Assembly: GCA_017618625.1 (NCBI GenBank)
Contig: JAFZTV010000026.1
Coordinates: 1-36,639 of the forward strand
Source: Bacteroidales bacterium
GTDB taxonomy: Bacteria > Bacteroidota > Bacteroidia > Bacteroidales > P3
Length of the DNA: 36,639 nucleotides
Direction of reading: 5' to 3'
Positions 24,185-32,393 of the stretch are shown here, in pieces; the stretch's first letter is position 1, and the number at the start of each line of letters is the position of its first letter. The notes below the pieces were generated by a model that ran no database searches, was not told the origin of the DNA, and saw only the letters and a list, made by a program, of their open reading frames with translations. A program made the translations under genes and the position numbers.

Positions 24185-24234
24185 ACGCCAGCTTTTTACT
24201 TAACTAAAAATAGAATCCTCAAACTTCCTCTTTC

Positions 24235-24262
24235 CCTATCAACATCCAACCTATCAACATCC
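24235..24262 (-). repeat. TATCAACATCCAAC direct repeat
   Basis: CTATCAACATCCAAC occurs twice in tandem (about 24237-24265) in the 82-base gap between the hydrogenase-like gene and the SpoIIAB-like gene, reaching almost to the latter's stop. The sequence is unrelated to the other spacer repeats. Confidence 0.65.
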
Positions 24263-24266
24263 AACT

Positions 24267-24677
24267 TCAAAACATCACCTCCATCTCAACCGTCGTCCCG
24301 ACGCCCACTTCCGAGGTCACGTTCATCTTATCCACGTTCTTCTGCATGTTAGGCAGACCCATTCCAGCTCCGAATCCCATGTCTCTCACCTCCGGTCTTG
24401 CCGTCGAGTAGCCTTCCTGCATCGCGAGGGCGATGTCCGGTATTCCCGGCCCCTTGTCCGCAACCGTCATCTTTATCTTGTCCGACTCTATGTCCACCAG
24501 TACCTTCCCGCCGTAGGCGTGCGCTATCGCGTTCACCTCGGCCTCATACAGCGCCACCACCACTCTCTTTATCACCGCCGGCTGCACATTAAGCTGTTTC
24601 AGCGTCTTCTTCACCGAGCTCGACGCGGTCCCCGCATTCACAAAATCACCCTCCACCACAGTATATTCCAAATGCAT
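24267..24677 (-). CDS. SpoIIAB/RsbW-like ATP-binding protein
   Basis: A 136-residue GHKL ATPase of the anti-sigma-factor kinase type. N box VALYEAEVNAIAHAYGG, G1 box VADKGPGIPD, G2 box GFGAGMGLPNMQKNVDKM, ending TVEMEVMF. Such proteins are serine kinases that phosphorylate a partner (anti-sigma antagonists in SpoIIAB/RsbW); no STAS partner is encoded here. In hydrogenase-linked operons this gene regularly precedes the sensory hydrogenase, implying that the hydrogenase's state may control the kinase's activity, though that mechanism is not established. The start ATG gives MHLEYTVVEGDF. The gene lies 82 bases before the hydrogenase-like gene. Confidence 0.88.
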   Translation of the reverse strand: MHLEYTVVEGDFVNAGTASSSVKKTLKQLNVQPAVIKRVVVALYEAEVNAIAHAYGGKVLVDIESDKIKMTVADKGPGIPDIALAMQEGYSTARPEVRDMGFGAGMGLPNMQKNVDKMNVTSEVGVGTTVEMEVMF

Positions 24678-24718
24678 AATCTTTCAGTTTTTTTCAGTTC
24701 AACATTTTAGCGACTAAA

Positions 24719-24743
24719 TCAGGTCACTGGTCACCGGTCACTA
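24719..24743 (-). repeat. GGTCACTGGTCACCGGTCAC spacer repeat
   Basis: Three near-identical GGTCAC(T/C) units in the 68-base gap before the first DRTGG gene's stop. A short palindromic GGTGACC component is included. Another private spacer repeat. Confidence 0.55.
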
Positions 24744-24745
24744 TC

Positions 24746-25087
24746 CTAGTACAGCGGCTGCAAGCCCGCATTGTAAAGCAGGCCGCAAGCCTTGAACAGC
24801 GAGTAGGGGCAGGCTATGATGGTCATGTCGTTCTCCTCCGCCAGCTCCAGCATCTCCTCGCTCGGTTTTTTGTTCCTGACAATGATGGCTACCTCCAATC
24901 CTGCCATATCGCAGGTTCTGATAGTCTGTACGTTGCATAGTCCTGTTACCAAAATCGGAGTGTCTTTCAGCGTCAGCACATCGCTCATCAGATCCGAGGC
25001 AAACGCTTTCGTCACATCCTCGTCCAGGCGTCCTTCTCCGACGCACACCTCTGCGTCAAGCAGCTTTACTATTTCTCTTAGTGTCAT
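24746..25087 (-). CDS. DRTGG-domain protein (first gene of the operon)
   Basis: A 113-residue DRTGG domain: MTLREIVKLLDAEVCVGEGR, FASDLMSDVLTLKDTPILVT, GLCNVQTIRTCDMAGLEVAI, IVRNKKPSEEM, CPYSLFKACGLLYNAGLQPL. The frame is open from 25138, but the upstream residues (MRKWKVIRLINNKVTQN) do not belong to the fold; the ATG at 25087 matches the domain start and lies 78 bases after a -7 box. It is probably a ligand-sensing protein and paralogue of 22410-22745. It begins the six-gene set that runs down to 20942. Conserved cysteines in the middle (CNVQTIRTC) are of interest in a redox context, but their role is unknown. Confidence 0.85.
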   Translation of the reverse strand: MTLREIVKLLDAEVCVGEGRLDEDVTKAFASDLMSDVLTLKDTPILVTGLCNVQTIRTCDMAGLEVAIIVRNKKPSEEMLELAEENDMTIIACPYSLFKACGLLYNAGLQPLY

Positions 25088-25164
25088 ATTTTGGGTTACT
25101 TTGTTGTTTATTAACCTGATTACTTTCCATTTCCGCAAGAGGGATACATCCTCTTCGGAGACTG

Positions 25165-25172
25165 CAAATATA
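25165..25172 (-). promoter_or_regulatory. -7 box (TATATTTG) of the sensory hydrogenase operon
   Basis: On the - strand TATATTTGCAG fits TAnnTTTG and lies 78 bases before the first gene's ATG. A matching -33 box at 19 bases is not clear. Likely the single promoter for all six genes. Confidence 0.55.
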
Positions 25173-25206
25173 CGAAAAAAACAATGAATGTAAAAACGAC
25201 CTGAGT

Positions 25207-25265
25207 CAACCCACCCACAAACTCCGTATCAACTCCGTGTTAACTCCGTATCAACTCCCAGTTGA
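25207..25265 (+). repeat. AACTCCGTATC/AACTCCGTGTT spacer repeat
   Basis: AACTCCGTATC occurs twice, with AACTCCGTGTT and AACTCCCAGTTGAC variants alternating: four units of 11-12 bases between the hydrogenase operon promoter and the transglutaminase-like gene's end. It matches none of the other spacer repeats. Confidence 0.65.
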
Positions 25266-25300
25266 CTTACGTGGCCGACACACTGTGCAGGGATAGGTCT

Positions 25301-26920
25301 CTACCGTCCTTTCTTCTCCCTCACCAGCCTTACGGCCAGGCCGTTGCTTTTACGGTCGGTTCCGTTGCTCACCGTCTCGGTCGAGAAAATTATTGCGTCG
25401 CCCATCGACTTGTCGTCGCCAGAGGTGGCGGCCCAGTAGCGGCCGTATGTGTTGCGGCCCCACTCCTTCTCGCCGTAGGTCAGGTTGCCCACCGCCGGCA
25501 GAAACACAGCTCCCACCTGCTCCATCTCCTTCCATTGCTGTTCGCTATACACGTTGGTTTGGTAGCCACGTTTGTTGCCGGGTGTAAAGGTGCAGCTCTT
25601 CGGAGTGTGCCACACGTCCGGCAGCAGCACCAGCCCTGTGTGCCCGCACACCGTCCCCAGCCCCTGCTTCTGCAGCGCGTTCGGACGTTTTGTCAGCAGA
25701 TAGCGCCATTCCGCGGCCGTCAGCGTGCGCCATTTTCCTGGTCTCACGTCGGCACCCCAGTCATTGAATTCGGCATATTTCGCCACGTCGGCATCAGCCG
25801 TCTCGGGCGCGATGCCCGTGCCCCAGCGGAAGAACTCCACCTTACCCGACCTCGAACTCGGGTGGTCAAACTGCCGTGAGGCAAACTGATATTTCTTGCC
25901 TTTGATGTCGTAGCGCAGGTTTCCGGGTGCGAAATACACCTGTTTCCTCTCAGCTATCGAGAATCCCGACACCTCCGCCACATAGCTAATAGCGCGGTTT
26001 CCGCCTATGTATATCGTCAGCGTGTCCGCCTTTTTCGGCGTCACCTGAGCCGTGTAGTGGTTGCCGCTCTTGACCCATTGCGTCGTCTCTATCGTCGAGT
26101 CGTTGGCGCTGCTCCTTATCCACAGCTCCGTCCCGGTCTTGGTTTTCTCAATCTCGAAGGTGTATGTCTGTCCGGCCACCAGCGTGCGGCTTTTCGGTAT
26201 GTTCAGCAGTTGCACCCTCGTCCACGGGCGGTACTGGTAGTTGTCGTAGAAAATCGGCGGACGCTCCCTCATCTGGCACAGGTCGTACATCTGCTTCCCG
26301 TCCAATCCATACTGTCCCAGATACGGATACAGCGTCGGCAGCGACTTGAACCGTTTCAGTTCTATCGGTTTTTCTATCATCTGGTCCTCTTTCTTATCGG
26401 GATAGTGCGTGAATATCATCCAGTAGGGGTCAACGTCGAACCACTCTTCCCTGTTCTCGTTCTCCTGATACACACCCTCGTCGTTTATACATCCTGCTCC
26501 CCACGTCGGGTCAAGCAGCGCCTCCCGCTTATCAATCTTCACCGCCACCCAGTAGTGCCCCATCACCTTCTTCGTCGTACTTTTCTTCGTCAGTTTCAAC
26601 ACATTCTCGCAGCAGTTTCCCTTCACCACCCTAGCCTCCAGTCCTGCCGCCGTCGCCAGCTCAACATACAGCCGCGCATATCCCTCGCTCACTCCTCCTT
26701 TCTGATTCCAGCACTCCTCCGCCGTCGTGGCCTTTGCCGACCCGCCCTGCTCTATGTTATCACATTCCCAGTTGTATATCGCACGCGCTTTCTGCAGCGC
26801 GGTCGTGCTTCCCTTTGTCATCTCCGCCGCACGGGCCTTCCAGTCGGTCCCCTGGGCGTTTGCCACCATCGTGGCAGCCATCAGAACAGTCAAAACCGTT
26901 GCAAAACCAATTCTTTTCAT
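25301..26920 (-). CDS. Secreted transglutaminase-fold protein with Cys-to-Ser change, plus FISUMP-like C-terminus
   Basis: The ATG at 26920 gives the signal peptide MKRIGFATVLTVLMAATMVA to NAQG; the frame is open to 26950 but those residues do not fit. Residues about 30-200 form a transglutaminase-like domain: ARAIYNWECDNIEQGG, NQKGGVSEGYARLYVELATA, GHYWVAVKIDKREALLDPTW. In active members the Gly-Val is followed by the Cys nucleophile; here it is Ser78 (codon AGC), while His122 and Asp137 of the triad remain. So it is probably not a normal cysteine peptidase; a binding role or a serine nucleophile are possibilities. The C-terminal about 210 residues (VYFAPGNLRYDIKGKKYQFA to GLAVRLVREKK) resemble the FISUMP/formylglycine-like fold of Bacteroidota surface proteins. 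It is likely exported; substrate unknown. Confidence 0.8.
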   Translation of the reverse strand: MKRIGFATVLTVLMAATMVANAQGTDWKARAAEMTKGSTTALQKARAIYNWECDNIEQGGSAKATTAEECWNQKGGVSEGYARLYVELATAAGLEARVVKGNCCENVLKLTKKSTTKKVMGHYWVAVKIDKREALLDPTWGAGCINDEGVYQENENREEWFDVDPYWMIFTHYPDKKEDQMIEKPIELKRFKSLPTLYPYLGQYGLDGKQMYDLCQMRERPPIFYDNYQYRPWTRVQLLNIPKSRTLVAGQTYTFEIEKTKTGTELWIRSSANDSTIETTQWVKSGNHYTAQVTPKKADTLTIYIGGNRAISYVAEVSGFSIAERKQVYFAPGNLRYDIKGKKYQFASRQFDHPSSRSGKVEFFRWGTGIAPETADADVAKYAEFNDWGADVRPGKWRTLTAAEWRYLLTKRPNALQKQGLGTVCGHTGLVLLPDVWHTPKSCTFTPGNKRGYQTNVYSEQQWKEMEQVGAVFLPAVGNLTYGEKEWGRNTYGRYWAATSGDDKSMGDAIIFSTETVSNGTDRKSNGLAVRLVREKKGR

Positions 26921-26943
26921 AGCCAAAACATTTCTTCGTAAAT

Positions 26944-26974
26944 CAAACATTGTTCTACTATTAAGTACGTCAAA
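26944..26974 (-). promoter_or_regulatory. Promoter for the transglutaminase-like gene
   Basis: On the - strand TTTG (26974-26971), 19 bases, AATGTTTG (26951-26944). The -33 box and spacing are ideal, and the -7 box matches six of eight consensus bases. It lies 23 bases before the ATG at 26920 and supports that start. Confidence 0.55.
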
Positions 26975-27124
26975 TTGTCACATTTATTGTGTTATGCTCC
27001 TCTTTTATGTCCAACCTTCTGTCCTCCCGCAACTCCTTTGCCCCTTCCCTACCCAGCCAATGCCCACCGCCAAGCCCCAAGTGCTCTCTACCCTCTTTCT
27101 ACCTGCTCTCTAGGTGCTCTACAA

Positions 27125-27250
27125 GTGCATAACAAGTAGTACCAAAGTAAGACTATGCTAAGAGAAAAGTAGGAAAATACTAAGACAAATGTAGGAGACA
27201 ACTAGGAGAAATGTAAGACAAAACCAGGAGACAACTAGGAGAAAAAAAGA
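27125..27250 (+). repeat. GGAGACAACTAGGAGAAA-type spacer repeat
   Basis: GGAGACAACTAGGAGAAA occurs twice (about 27193 and 27227), with degenerate relatives AAGTAGGAAAATACTAAGACA and AAATGTAGGAGACA around it, all A/G-rich. No gene. 26975-27124 before it is C/T-rich with CCAAGTGCTCTCTACC-like words and no gene. Confidence 0.65.
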
Positions 27251-27320
27251 CATCCCCTGGGACGAAACCACTACAAATCAGGTACGAAACTCGTCAAATC
27301 AAATTTTTAACAAATGCCAG

Positions 27321-27351
27321 TTTGCCCATCCCAATCTTTATTGTATCTTTG
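27321..27351 (+). promoter_or_regulatory. Consensus Bacteroidetes promoter for the T9SS protein gene
   Basis: TTTG (27321-27324), exactly 19 bases, TATCTTTG (27344-27351): a perfect match to TTTG-N19-TAnnTTTG. Transcription should start near 27358, leaving a leader of about 47 bases before the ATG at 27405. The best promoter in the window; it fits a strongly expressed gene. Confidence 0.85.
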
Positions 27352-27404
27352 CTTTTTCAAATTGAATTTAAGACTAATTATTAATAACTAAATTTCAAAA
27401 CATT

Positions 27405-30338
27405 ATGAAAAAAGCTTTACTCTTTGTGTTAGCGGCCATCTTCGCTTGCTACACATCCAATGCCCAAGTTTTCATCAATGAGGGCTTCGAGAACGGCATT
27501 CCCAACACCTGGACAACCATCGACAACGATGGCGACGGTAATAACTGGTCCGATGGTGCCACTATCCTGCCGACATGGGATGAAGATGATCCCGCCACCT
27601 TTGCCAATAGTGGTTCCAACATGGCGTTCTCAATGTCCTACGACAATGCTACCTACACCAGCTACACCTGCGACAACTATCTCATCACTCCTCAGATTGC
27701 CATCCCGGCTTCTGGCGGCACATTGACCTACTTCGCTTGTTCAATAGGTGGTACCACTTACCCCGATTCCTATTGTGTGAAGCTTTCAACAACGGGCAAT
27801 GACGTTGCCAACTTTAACGTCCAGCTCAAGGCTACGGACAATGCCCCGGCTTCCTGGACAATGGTCAGCATCGATCTTGCCGCTTATGCAGGTCAGAACG
27901 TTTATATCGCTTTCGTACATAATGGCGACGACCAGCTCGCCCTCATGCTTGACGATGTGAAGGTTTATTCATTCACCTCTACTCCTGAGATTACACTCAA
28001 CTCCGTAGCACTTCCTTCCTATGCCTTCGCAGGTGAAGGTTTCGAAGTCGGAGGCACAGTTCTCAACGTCAGCCAGAATGCTCTTACGTCCTTCAACGTA
28101 ACCTACAATGTTGATGGCGGTGCCGAGTCTGAATCTTTCAGCGTTACCGGCATCAATGTCGCCGCTGGCGAAACCTACGAGTTCACCCACAACGTCCAGG
28201 CTGTCATTCCTACAGGCGGCAACCACACCGTCAACGTGACCGTTTCCAACCCCAACGGCACTGCCGACAACACTGCCGACAACACCAATAGCGGCTCAAT
28301 TGCTATCTACGACTGCACCACCGCTGTCTCTGAATTCCCCTACATCCAGGATTTCGAGGAGGGCATAATCCCCACCTGCTGGCGCGCACCTGAAAACGAA
28401 TTCAGCGCCTGGAGCAATGCCTATTACTACATCCAGAACTATGGCATCTATGGCCTTCCTTTCGAGGCTCACACTGGTTCCAACGCTCTGATTTCAGCGG
28501 CCGACACCAACATCGCCGAGAACTGGCTCATTAGCCCTGCCATCACCATCCCCTCCGATGCTTCTGCTGTCGGATTCAAATTTTTTGACTACCTCTCCTA
28601 TGACCCCAACGAGGTAGGTTCAACCTCATATTCCGTGATGGTTTCCACCACTGGTCACGATGAGGCCGACTTCACCACCACTCTCGCCTCCTTCACCGTC
28701 TCCGAGAACGCTTTCACCGAGCGTACTGTTGACCTCGGTGCCTATGCTGGTCAGACCATCTATGTTGCATTCAAGCACGTTACAGATGCATGGCTGATTC
28801 TCGATGACTTCACCATCGAAGTTGCTGCCAACACTCCCGAAATCGCCCTCACATCGCTCAACATTCCTTCTATGGTATCCGTCGGCGAGTCGTTCAATAT
28901 CTCTGGCGTTGTCACCAACAACAGTGGTGTCGCTCTCACCTCGTTCAAGGTTCAGTACACCGTCAACGGCACCGCCTCTGAGGTTTATACCGTCAGCGGC
29001 CTGAATGTTGCATACGGCGAGACCGGCAACTTCACCCACAACGTTCCCGCTTCCGTAGCCGAAGCTGGCAATGCCACCATTTCCGTCACCGTCAGCGAGC
29101 CTAACGGCACCGCCGACAACACCGCCGACAACACCCTCACCACCAGCATCGCCGTTTGCGGCGTCATCTCCACTCTCCCCTACAGCGAGAGTTTCGAGAG
29201 CGGTCTCGGCTGCTGGACAGCTATCTCAAACAACACCGAGAACGAAGATGTAGATGACGATGGCTATGGCGTTATTTCGAACTTTACACACGGCGCTCAC
29301 ACCGGCAATTCCTGCTTCGTCTTCTCCAGCTACAACGATGCTGACGACTACACTCAGTATCTCATCTCTCCCGAACTCAACCTCCCCGAGGCTTGCACGA
29401 TGACTTTCTACTACACCCAGCGCAGCAACAACTTCCCCGAGTCCTGCGTTGTGATGGTCTCCACCACCACCAACGACCCCGCAAGCTTCTCGCAGATTGG
29501 CACCGAGGTCGAGGCGGATCAGATTGCCGGCACATGGACTGAGGCCACTTTCGAGATTCCCGCCAACGCCAAATATATTGCTCTCAAATACACTGTTGAA
29601 GATGCTATGTGGTACATGGCTATTGACGACATCACCCTTTCCACTGGTTCAACTCCTGTCACCAACTACACCATCACCGTTCAGTCTGACAACACCACTA
29701 TGGGTACCGTTACCGGTGGCGGCTCCTTCGCCGAGGGCGCTTCCTGCACCATCACCGCTACCGCCAACACTGGCTACCACTTCGTCCGCTGGAACGAGAA
29801 CATCACCACCAACCCCTACACTTTCAACGTAACAGGAAATGCTACCTACACTGCATACTTCGAGGCTGACGAGCCCGGTGTCACCTATTACACCGTGACC
29901 GTTGTTTCCGACAACACCACTATGGGTACCGTCACAGGTGGCGGCACATTCACCGAGGGCGCTTCCTGCACCATCACCGCTACCGCCAACGCTGGCTACC
30001 ACTTCGTCCGCTGGAACGACAACATCACCACCAACCCCTACACTTTCAATGTCAATGCAAACGCCACCTACAGAGCTTACTTCGAGGCTGACAATCCGCA
30101 GCAGGGCATCGACGATGTTACCGCCAACAGCGTGAAACTCTACCCCAACCCCACCACCGGCAACCTCTATGTCGAAGTCGAAGGTCTCCAGAAAGTTGAA
30201 GTTATCGACGCCGTCGGCCGTGTTGTTATGACTCAGAACAACGGCAACCTCAATCTCTCCACCCTTGCCAACGGCATCTACTCCGTCCGCGTGATGGCCA
30301 ATGGCAGCACCGCTGTGAAGAAAGTTGTCAAGAAATAA
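27405..30338 (+). CDS. T9SS-secreted adhesin-like protein with three anchor J and two InlB B-repeat-like domains
   Basis: A 977-residue protein. Signal peptide MKKALLFVLAAIFACYTSNA; three choice-of-anchor J (cleaved-adhesin) domains at about 25-195, 305-475 and 585-745; two CARDB-like domains at about 196-300 and 476-583, each ending NGTADNTADNT; two nearly identical InlB B-repeat-like units at about 752-820 and 826-895 (SDNTTMGTVTGGG, ITATANxGYHFVRWN, NPYTFNV); and a T9SS type A sorting domain from about 903 (VKLYPNPTTGNLYVEVEG to VKKVVKK). It should be exported and anchored on the cell surface, probably as an adhesin; the ligand is unknown. Codon use is extremely biased to C-ending codons, which together with the consensus promoter suggests high expression. 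It is a relative of 1-2556, which has an Omp28-like domain in place of the InlB repeats. Confidence 0.92.
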   Translation: MKKALLFVLAAIFACYTSNAQVFINEGFENGIPNTWTTIDNDGDGNNWSDGATILPTWDEDDPATFANSGSNMAFSMSYDNATYTSYTCDNYLITPQIAIPASGGTLTYFACSIGGTTYPDSYCVKLSTTGNDVANFNVQLKATDNAPASWTMVSIDLAAYAGQNVYIAFVHNGDDQLALMLDDVKVYSFTSTPEITLNSVALPSYAFAGEGFEVGGTVLNVSQNALTSFNVTYNVDGGAESESFSVTGINVAAGETYEFTHNVQAVIPTGGNHTVNVTVSNPNGTADNTADNTNSGSIAIYDCTTAVSEFPYIQDFEEGIIPTCWRAPENEFSAWSNAYYYIQNYGIYGLPFEAHTGSNALISAADTNIAENWLISPAITIPSDASAVGFKFFDYLSYDPNEVGSTSYSVMVSTTGHDEADFTTTLASFTVSENAFTERTVDLGAYAGQTIYVAFKHVTDAWLILDDFTIEVAANTPEIALTSLNIPSMVSVGESFNISGVVTNNSGVALTSFKVQYTVNGTASEVYTVSGLNVAYGETGNFTHNVPASVAEAGNATISVTVSEPNGTADNTADNTLTTSIAVCGVISTLPYSESFESGLGCWTAISNNTENEDVDDDGYGVISNFTHGAHTGNSCFVFSSYNDADDYTQYLISPELNLPEACTMTFYYTQRSNNFPESCVVMVSTTTNDPASFSQIGTEVEADQIAGTWTEATFEIPANAKYIALKYTVEDAMWYMAIDDITLSTGSTPVTNYTITVQSDNTTMGTVTGGGSFAEGASCTITATANTGYHFVRWNENITTNPYTFNVTGNATYTAYFEADEPGVTYYTVTVVSDNTTMGTVTGGGTFTEGASCTITATANAGYHFVRWNDNITTNPYTFNVNANATYRAYFEADNPQQGIDDVTANSVKLYPNPTTGNLYVEVEGLQKVEVIDAVGRVVMTQNNGNLNLSTLANGIYSVRVMANGSTAVKKVVKK

Positions 30339-30359
30339 GCTTTCTTTCATATAGCGTTC

Positions 30360-30398
30360 AAGAGGTGCCGTCGCCCAAGCGATGGCACCTCTTCTTTT
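30360..30398 (+). terminator. Strong terminator after the T9SS protein gene
   Basis: AAGAGGTGCCGTCGC (30360-30374), loop CCAA, GCGATGGCACCTCTT (30379-30393): 15 pairs with one G-T, followed by CTTTTGT. Begins 22 bases after the stop. Confidence 0.88.
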
Positions 30399-30507
30399 GT
30401 GCGTATCAAACCCCGACTCATGCAAGCTGCGCACCTCTGGCAATCTTCTTTGCAACGCGTCCACGGTATGTTTAGCCGACACTAATTATATATTCCGTTT
30501 TTTTTAG

Positions 30508-30515
30508 TAACTTTG
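30508..30515 (+). promoter_or_regulatory. -7 box (TAACTTTG) before lysS
   Basis: TAACTTTGCAG matches TAnnTTTG, 75 bases before the lysS ATG, after a T-rich tract. No clear -33 TTTG. Likely the lysS promoter. Confidence 0.5.
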
Positions 30516-30590
30516 CAGCCCCGTTTGCACATTTATGTGCAACTCTGAATCAAATTAAATCAAGCGAATAATTCATAATTTCACAAAACT

Positions 30591-32309
30591 ATGGCAGAAC
30601 TTACCGAGCAAGAACAGATACGACGCAATTCTCTCAACGAGCTGCGCAACTTGGGCATCAACCCCTATCCCGCCGCCCTCTACGAGGTGAACGCCAAAAC
30701 AAACGAGATACTCGAGCAATATCCCACCGACAACTCGCTTTTCCAGAACGTCAGCATCGCCGGCCGCATCATGAGCCGCCGCATCATGGGTGCTGCCTCG
30801 TTCGTCGAGCTGCAGGACGCCTACGGTCGCATCCAGCTCTATGTCAAACGCGACGAGATTTGCCCCGGCGAGGACAAGACTCTATACAACACCGTCTTCA
30901 AACGTCTGCTCGACATCGGCGACATCATCGGCGTCACCGGCTACGTGTTCGTCACCCAGATGGGCGAGACCTCCATCCACGTCAAGAGCCTTACGGTGCT
31001 CAGCAAGAGCCTACGCCCTCTGCCTATCGTCAAAGAGAAAGACGGCAAGGTCTATGACGCTTTCACCGACCCCGAGCAGCGCTACCGCATGCGCTATGTT
31101 GACCTGATTGTCAACCCACAGGTGCGTGAAACCTTCGTCAAGCGTGCCAAGATAGTCAACACCATGCGCGACTATTTCAACGAGCAGGGCTATCTCGAGG
31201 TTGACACCCCGGTGCTGCAGAGCATCCCTGGCGGTGCCGCCGCCCGTCCTTTCGTCACTCACCACAACGCCCTCGACATCGACCTCTACCTTCGTATCGC
31301 CAACGAGCTTTACCTCAAGCGCCTTATCGTGGGCGGTTTCGCCGGCGTCTATGAGTTCTCCCGCAACTTCCGCAACGAGGGCATGGACCGCACCCATAAC
31401 CCAGAGTTCACCGCTATGGAGATATATGTCCCATACAAGGACTACAACTGGATGATGATTTTCACCGAGAACATGCTCGAACGCATCGCAACCACTCTCA
31501 ACGGCACTACCAAGGTCAACGTCTGGGGCAACGAGATTGACTTCAAACCTCCGTTCCGTCGCGCTCCCATGTGTACCCTCATCAAGGAGGAGACCGGCGT
31601 CGATGTGACCGATATGGACGAGGACCAGCTCCGTGAAGCCTGCAAGCAGCTCGGCGTCGAGACCGACTCCACTATGGGCAAGGGTAAGCTGATTGACGCC
31701 ATCTTCGGCGAGAAGTGCGAACACAAGCTCATTCAGCCCACCTTCGTCACCGACTATCCCATCGAGATGTCGCCTCTTTGCAAGCGTCACCGCGACAACC
31801 CCAACCTCACCGAGCGTTTCGAGCTCTTCGTATGCGGCAAGGAACTGGCCAACGCCTACTCCGAGCTCAACGACCCCATCGACCAGTTGCAACGCTTCCA
31901 GGAACAGCTGCGTCTCAGCGAGAAAGGCGACGACGAGGCTATGTTTATCGATATGGACTTCGTCCGCGCTCTCGAGTTTGGTATGCCGCCCACCTCAGGT
32001 ATGGGCATCGGTATCGACCGCCTTGTCATGATGATGACCGGCGAGCAGAGCATTCAGGATGTGCTCCTCTTCCCGCAGATGAAACCCGAGAAGAAAGCCG
32101 CCGTCACCACCGACGAGGACTTTGTCAACCACGGTGTGGCTGCCGAGTGGGTACCCATGCTGCGCAAGGCTGGCATCAACACCCTCGCTCAGCTCAAAGA
32201 GGCCAACCCCAACAAGCTCTATAACGACCTCAACGGCCTCCGCAAGAAAAACAAGCTCGACATACCGCCCGTCCAGAAAGAAGCCGTCGAAAGCTGGATT
32301 AATTTATAG
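30591..32309 (+). CDS. lysS: Lysyl-tRNA synthetase (class II)
   Basis: Charges tRNA-Lys with lysine using ATP. The N-terminal OB-fold anticodon domain (about residues 55-150) includes [20 protein letters not shown] and a strand pair around IQLYVKRDE. The catalytic domain shows motif 1 (around [20 protein letters not shown]), motif 2 ([20 protein letters not shown]) and motif 3 ([15 protein letters not shown]). After the usual end near residue 500 there is a C-terminal extension of about 70 residues ([40 protein letters not shown]) with a helix-hairpin-helix look, known from Bacteroidota LysRS. 572 residues fits that form. Strongly C-biased codons suggest high expression. Confidence 0.97.
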   Translation: MAELTEQEQIRRNSLNELRNLGINPYPAALYEVNAKTNEILEQYPTDNSLFQNVSIAGRIMSRRIMGAASFVELQDAYGRIQLYVKRDEICPGEDKTLYNTVFKRLLDIGDIIGVTGYVFVTQMGETSIHVKSLTVLSKSLRPLPIVKEKDGKVYDAFTDPEQRYRMRYVDLIVNPQVRETFVKRAKIVNTMRDYFNEQGYLEVDTPVLQSIPGGAAARPFVTHHNALDIDLYLRIANELYLKRLIVGGFAGVYEFSRNFRNEGMDRTHNPEFTAMEIYVPYKDYNWMMIFTENMLERIATTLNGTTKVNVWGNEIDFKPPFRRAPMCTLIKEETGVDVTDMDEDQLREACKQLGVETDSTMGKGKLIDAIFGEKCEHKLIQPTFVTDYPIEMSPLCKRHRDNPNLTERFELFVCGKELANAYSELNDPIDQLQRFQEQLRLSEKGDDEAMFIDMDFVRALEFGMPPTSGMGIGIDRLVMMMTGEQSIQDVLLFPQMKPEKKAAVTTDEDFVNHGVAAEWVPMLRKAGINTLAQLKEANPNKLYNDLNGLRKKNKLDIPPVQKEAVESWINL

Positions 32310-32324
32310 GGGCCATGGGGATGA

Positions 32325-32382
32325 TGGGTCTAATGGGTATAATAAGTCTAATAGGTCTTATAAGTCTCATAAGACTTACTAA
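32325..32382 (+). repeat. TAATGGGTATAATAAGTC/TAATAGGTCTTATAAGTC spacer repeat
   Basis: About 55 bases made of TCTAATGGG, TATAATAAGTC, TAATAGGTC, TTATAAGTC and TCATAAGAC units, between lysS and the MBL-fold gene. Same style as the other spacer repeats but unrelated in sequence. Confidence 0.65.
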
Positions 32383-32393
32383 ACAATATTGCT

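Noticed and set aside
29649..30482. A 277-codon frame on the - strand over the InlB repeats and T9SS tail.
   Set aside because: Antisense to a gene with a perfect promoter, terminator and domain order; the Gly/Val-rich product mirrors the repeats.
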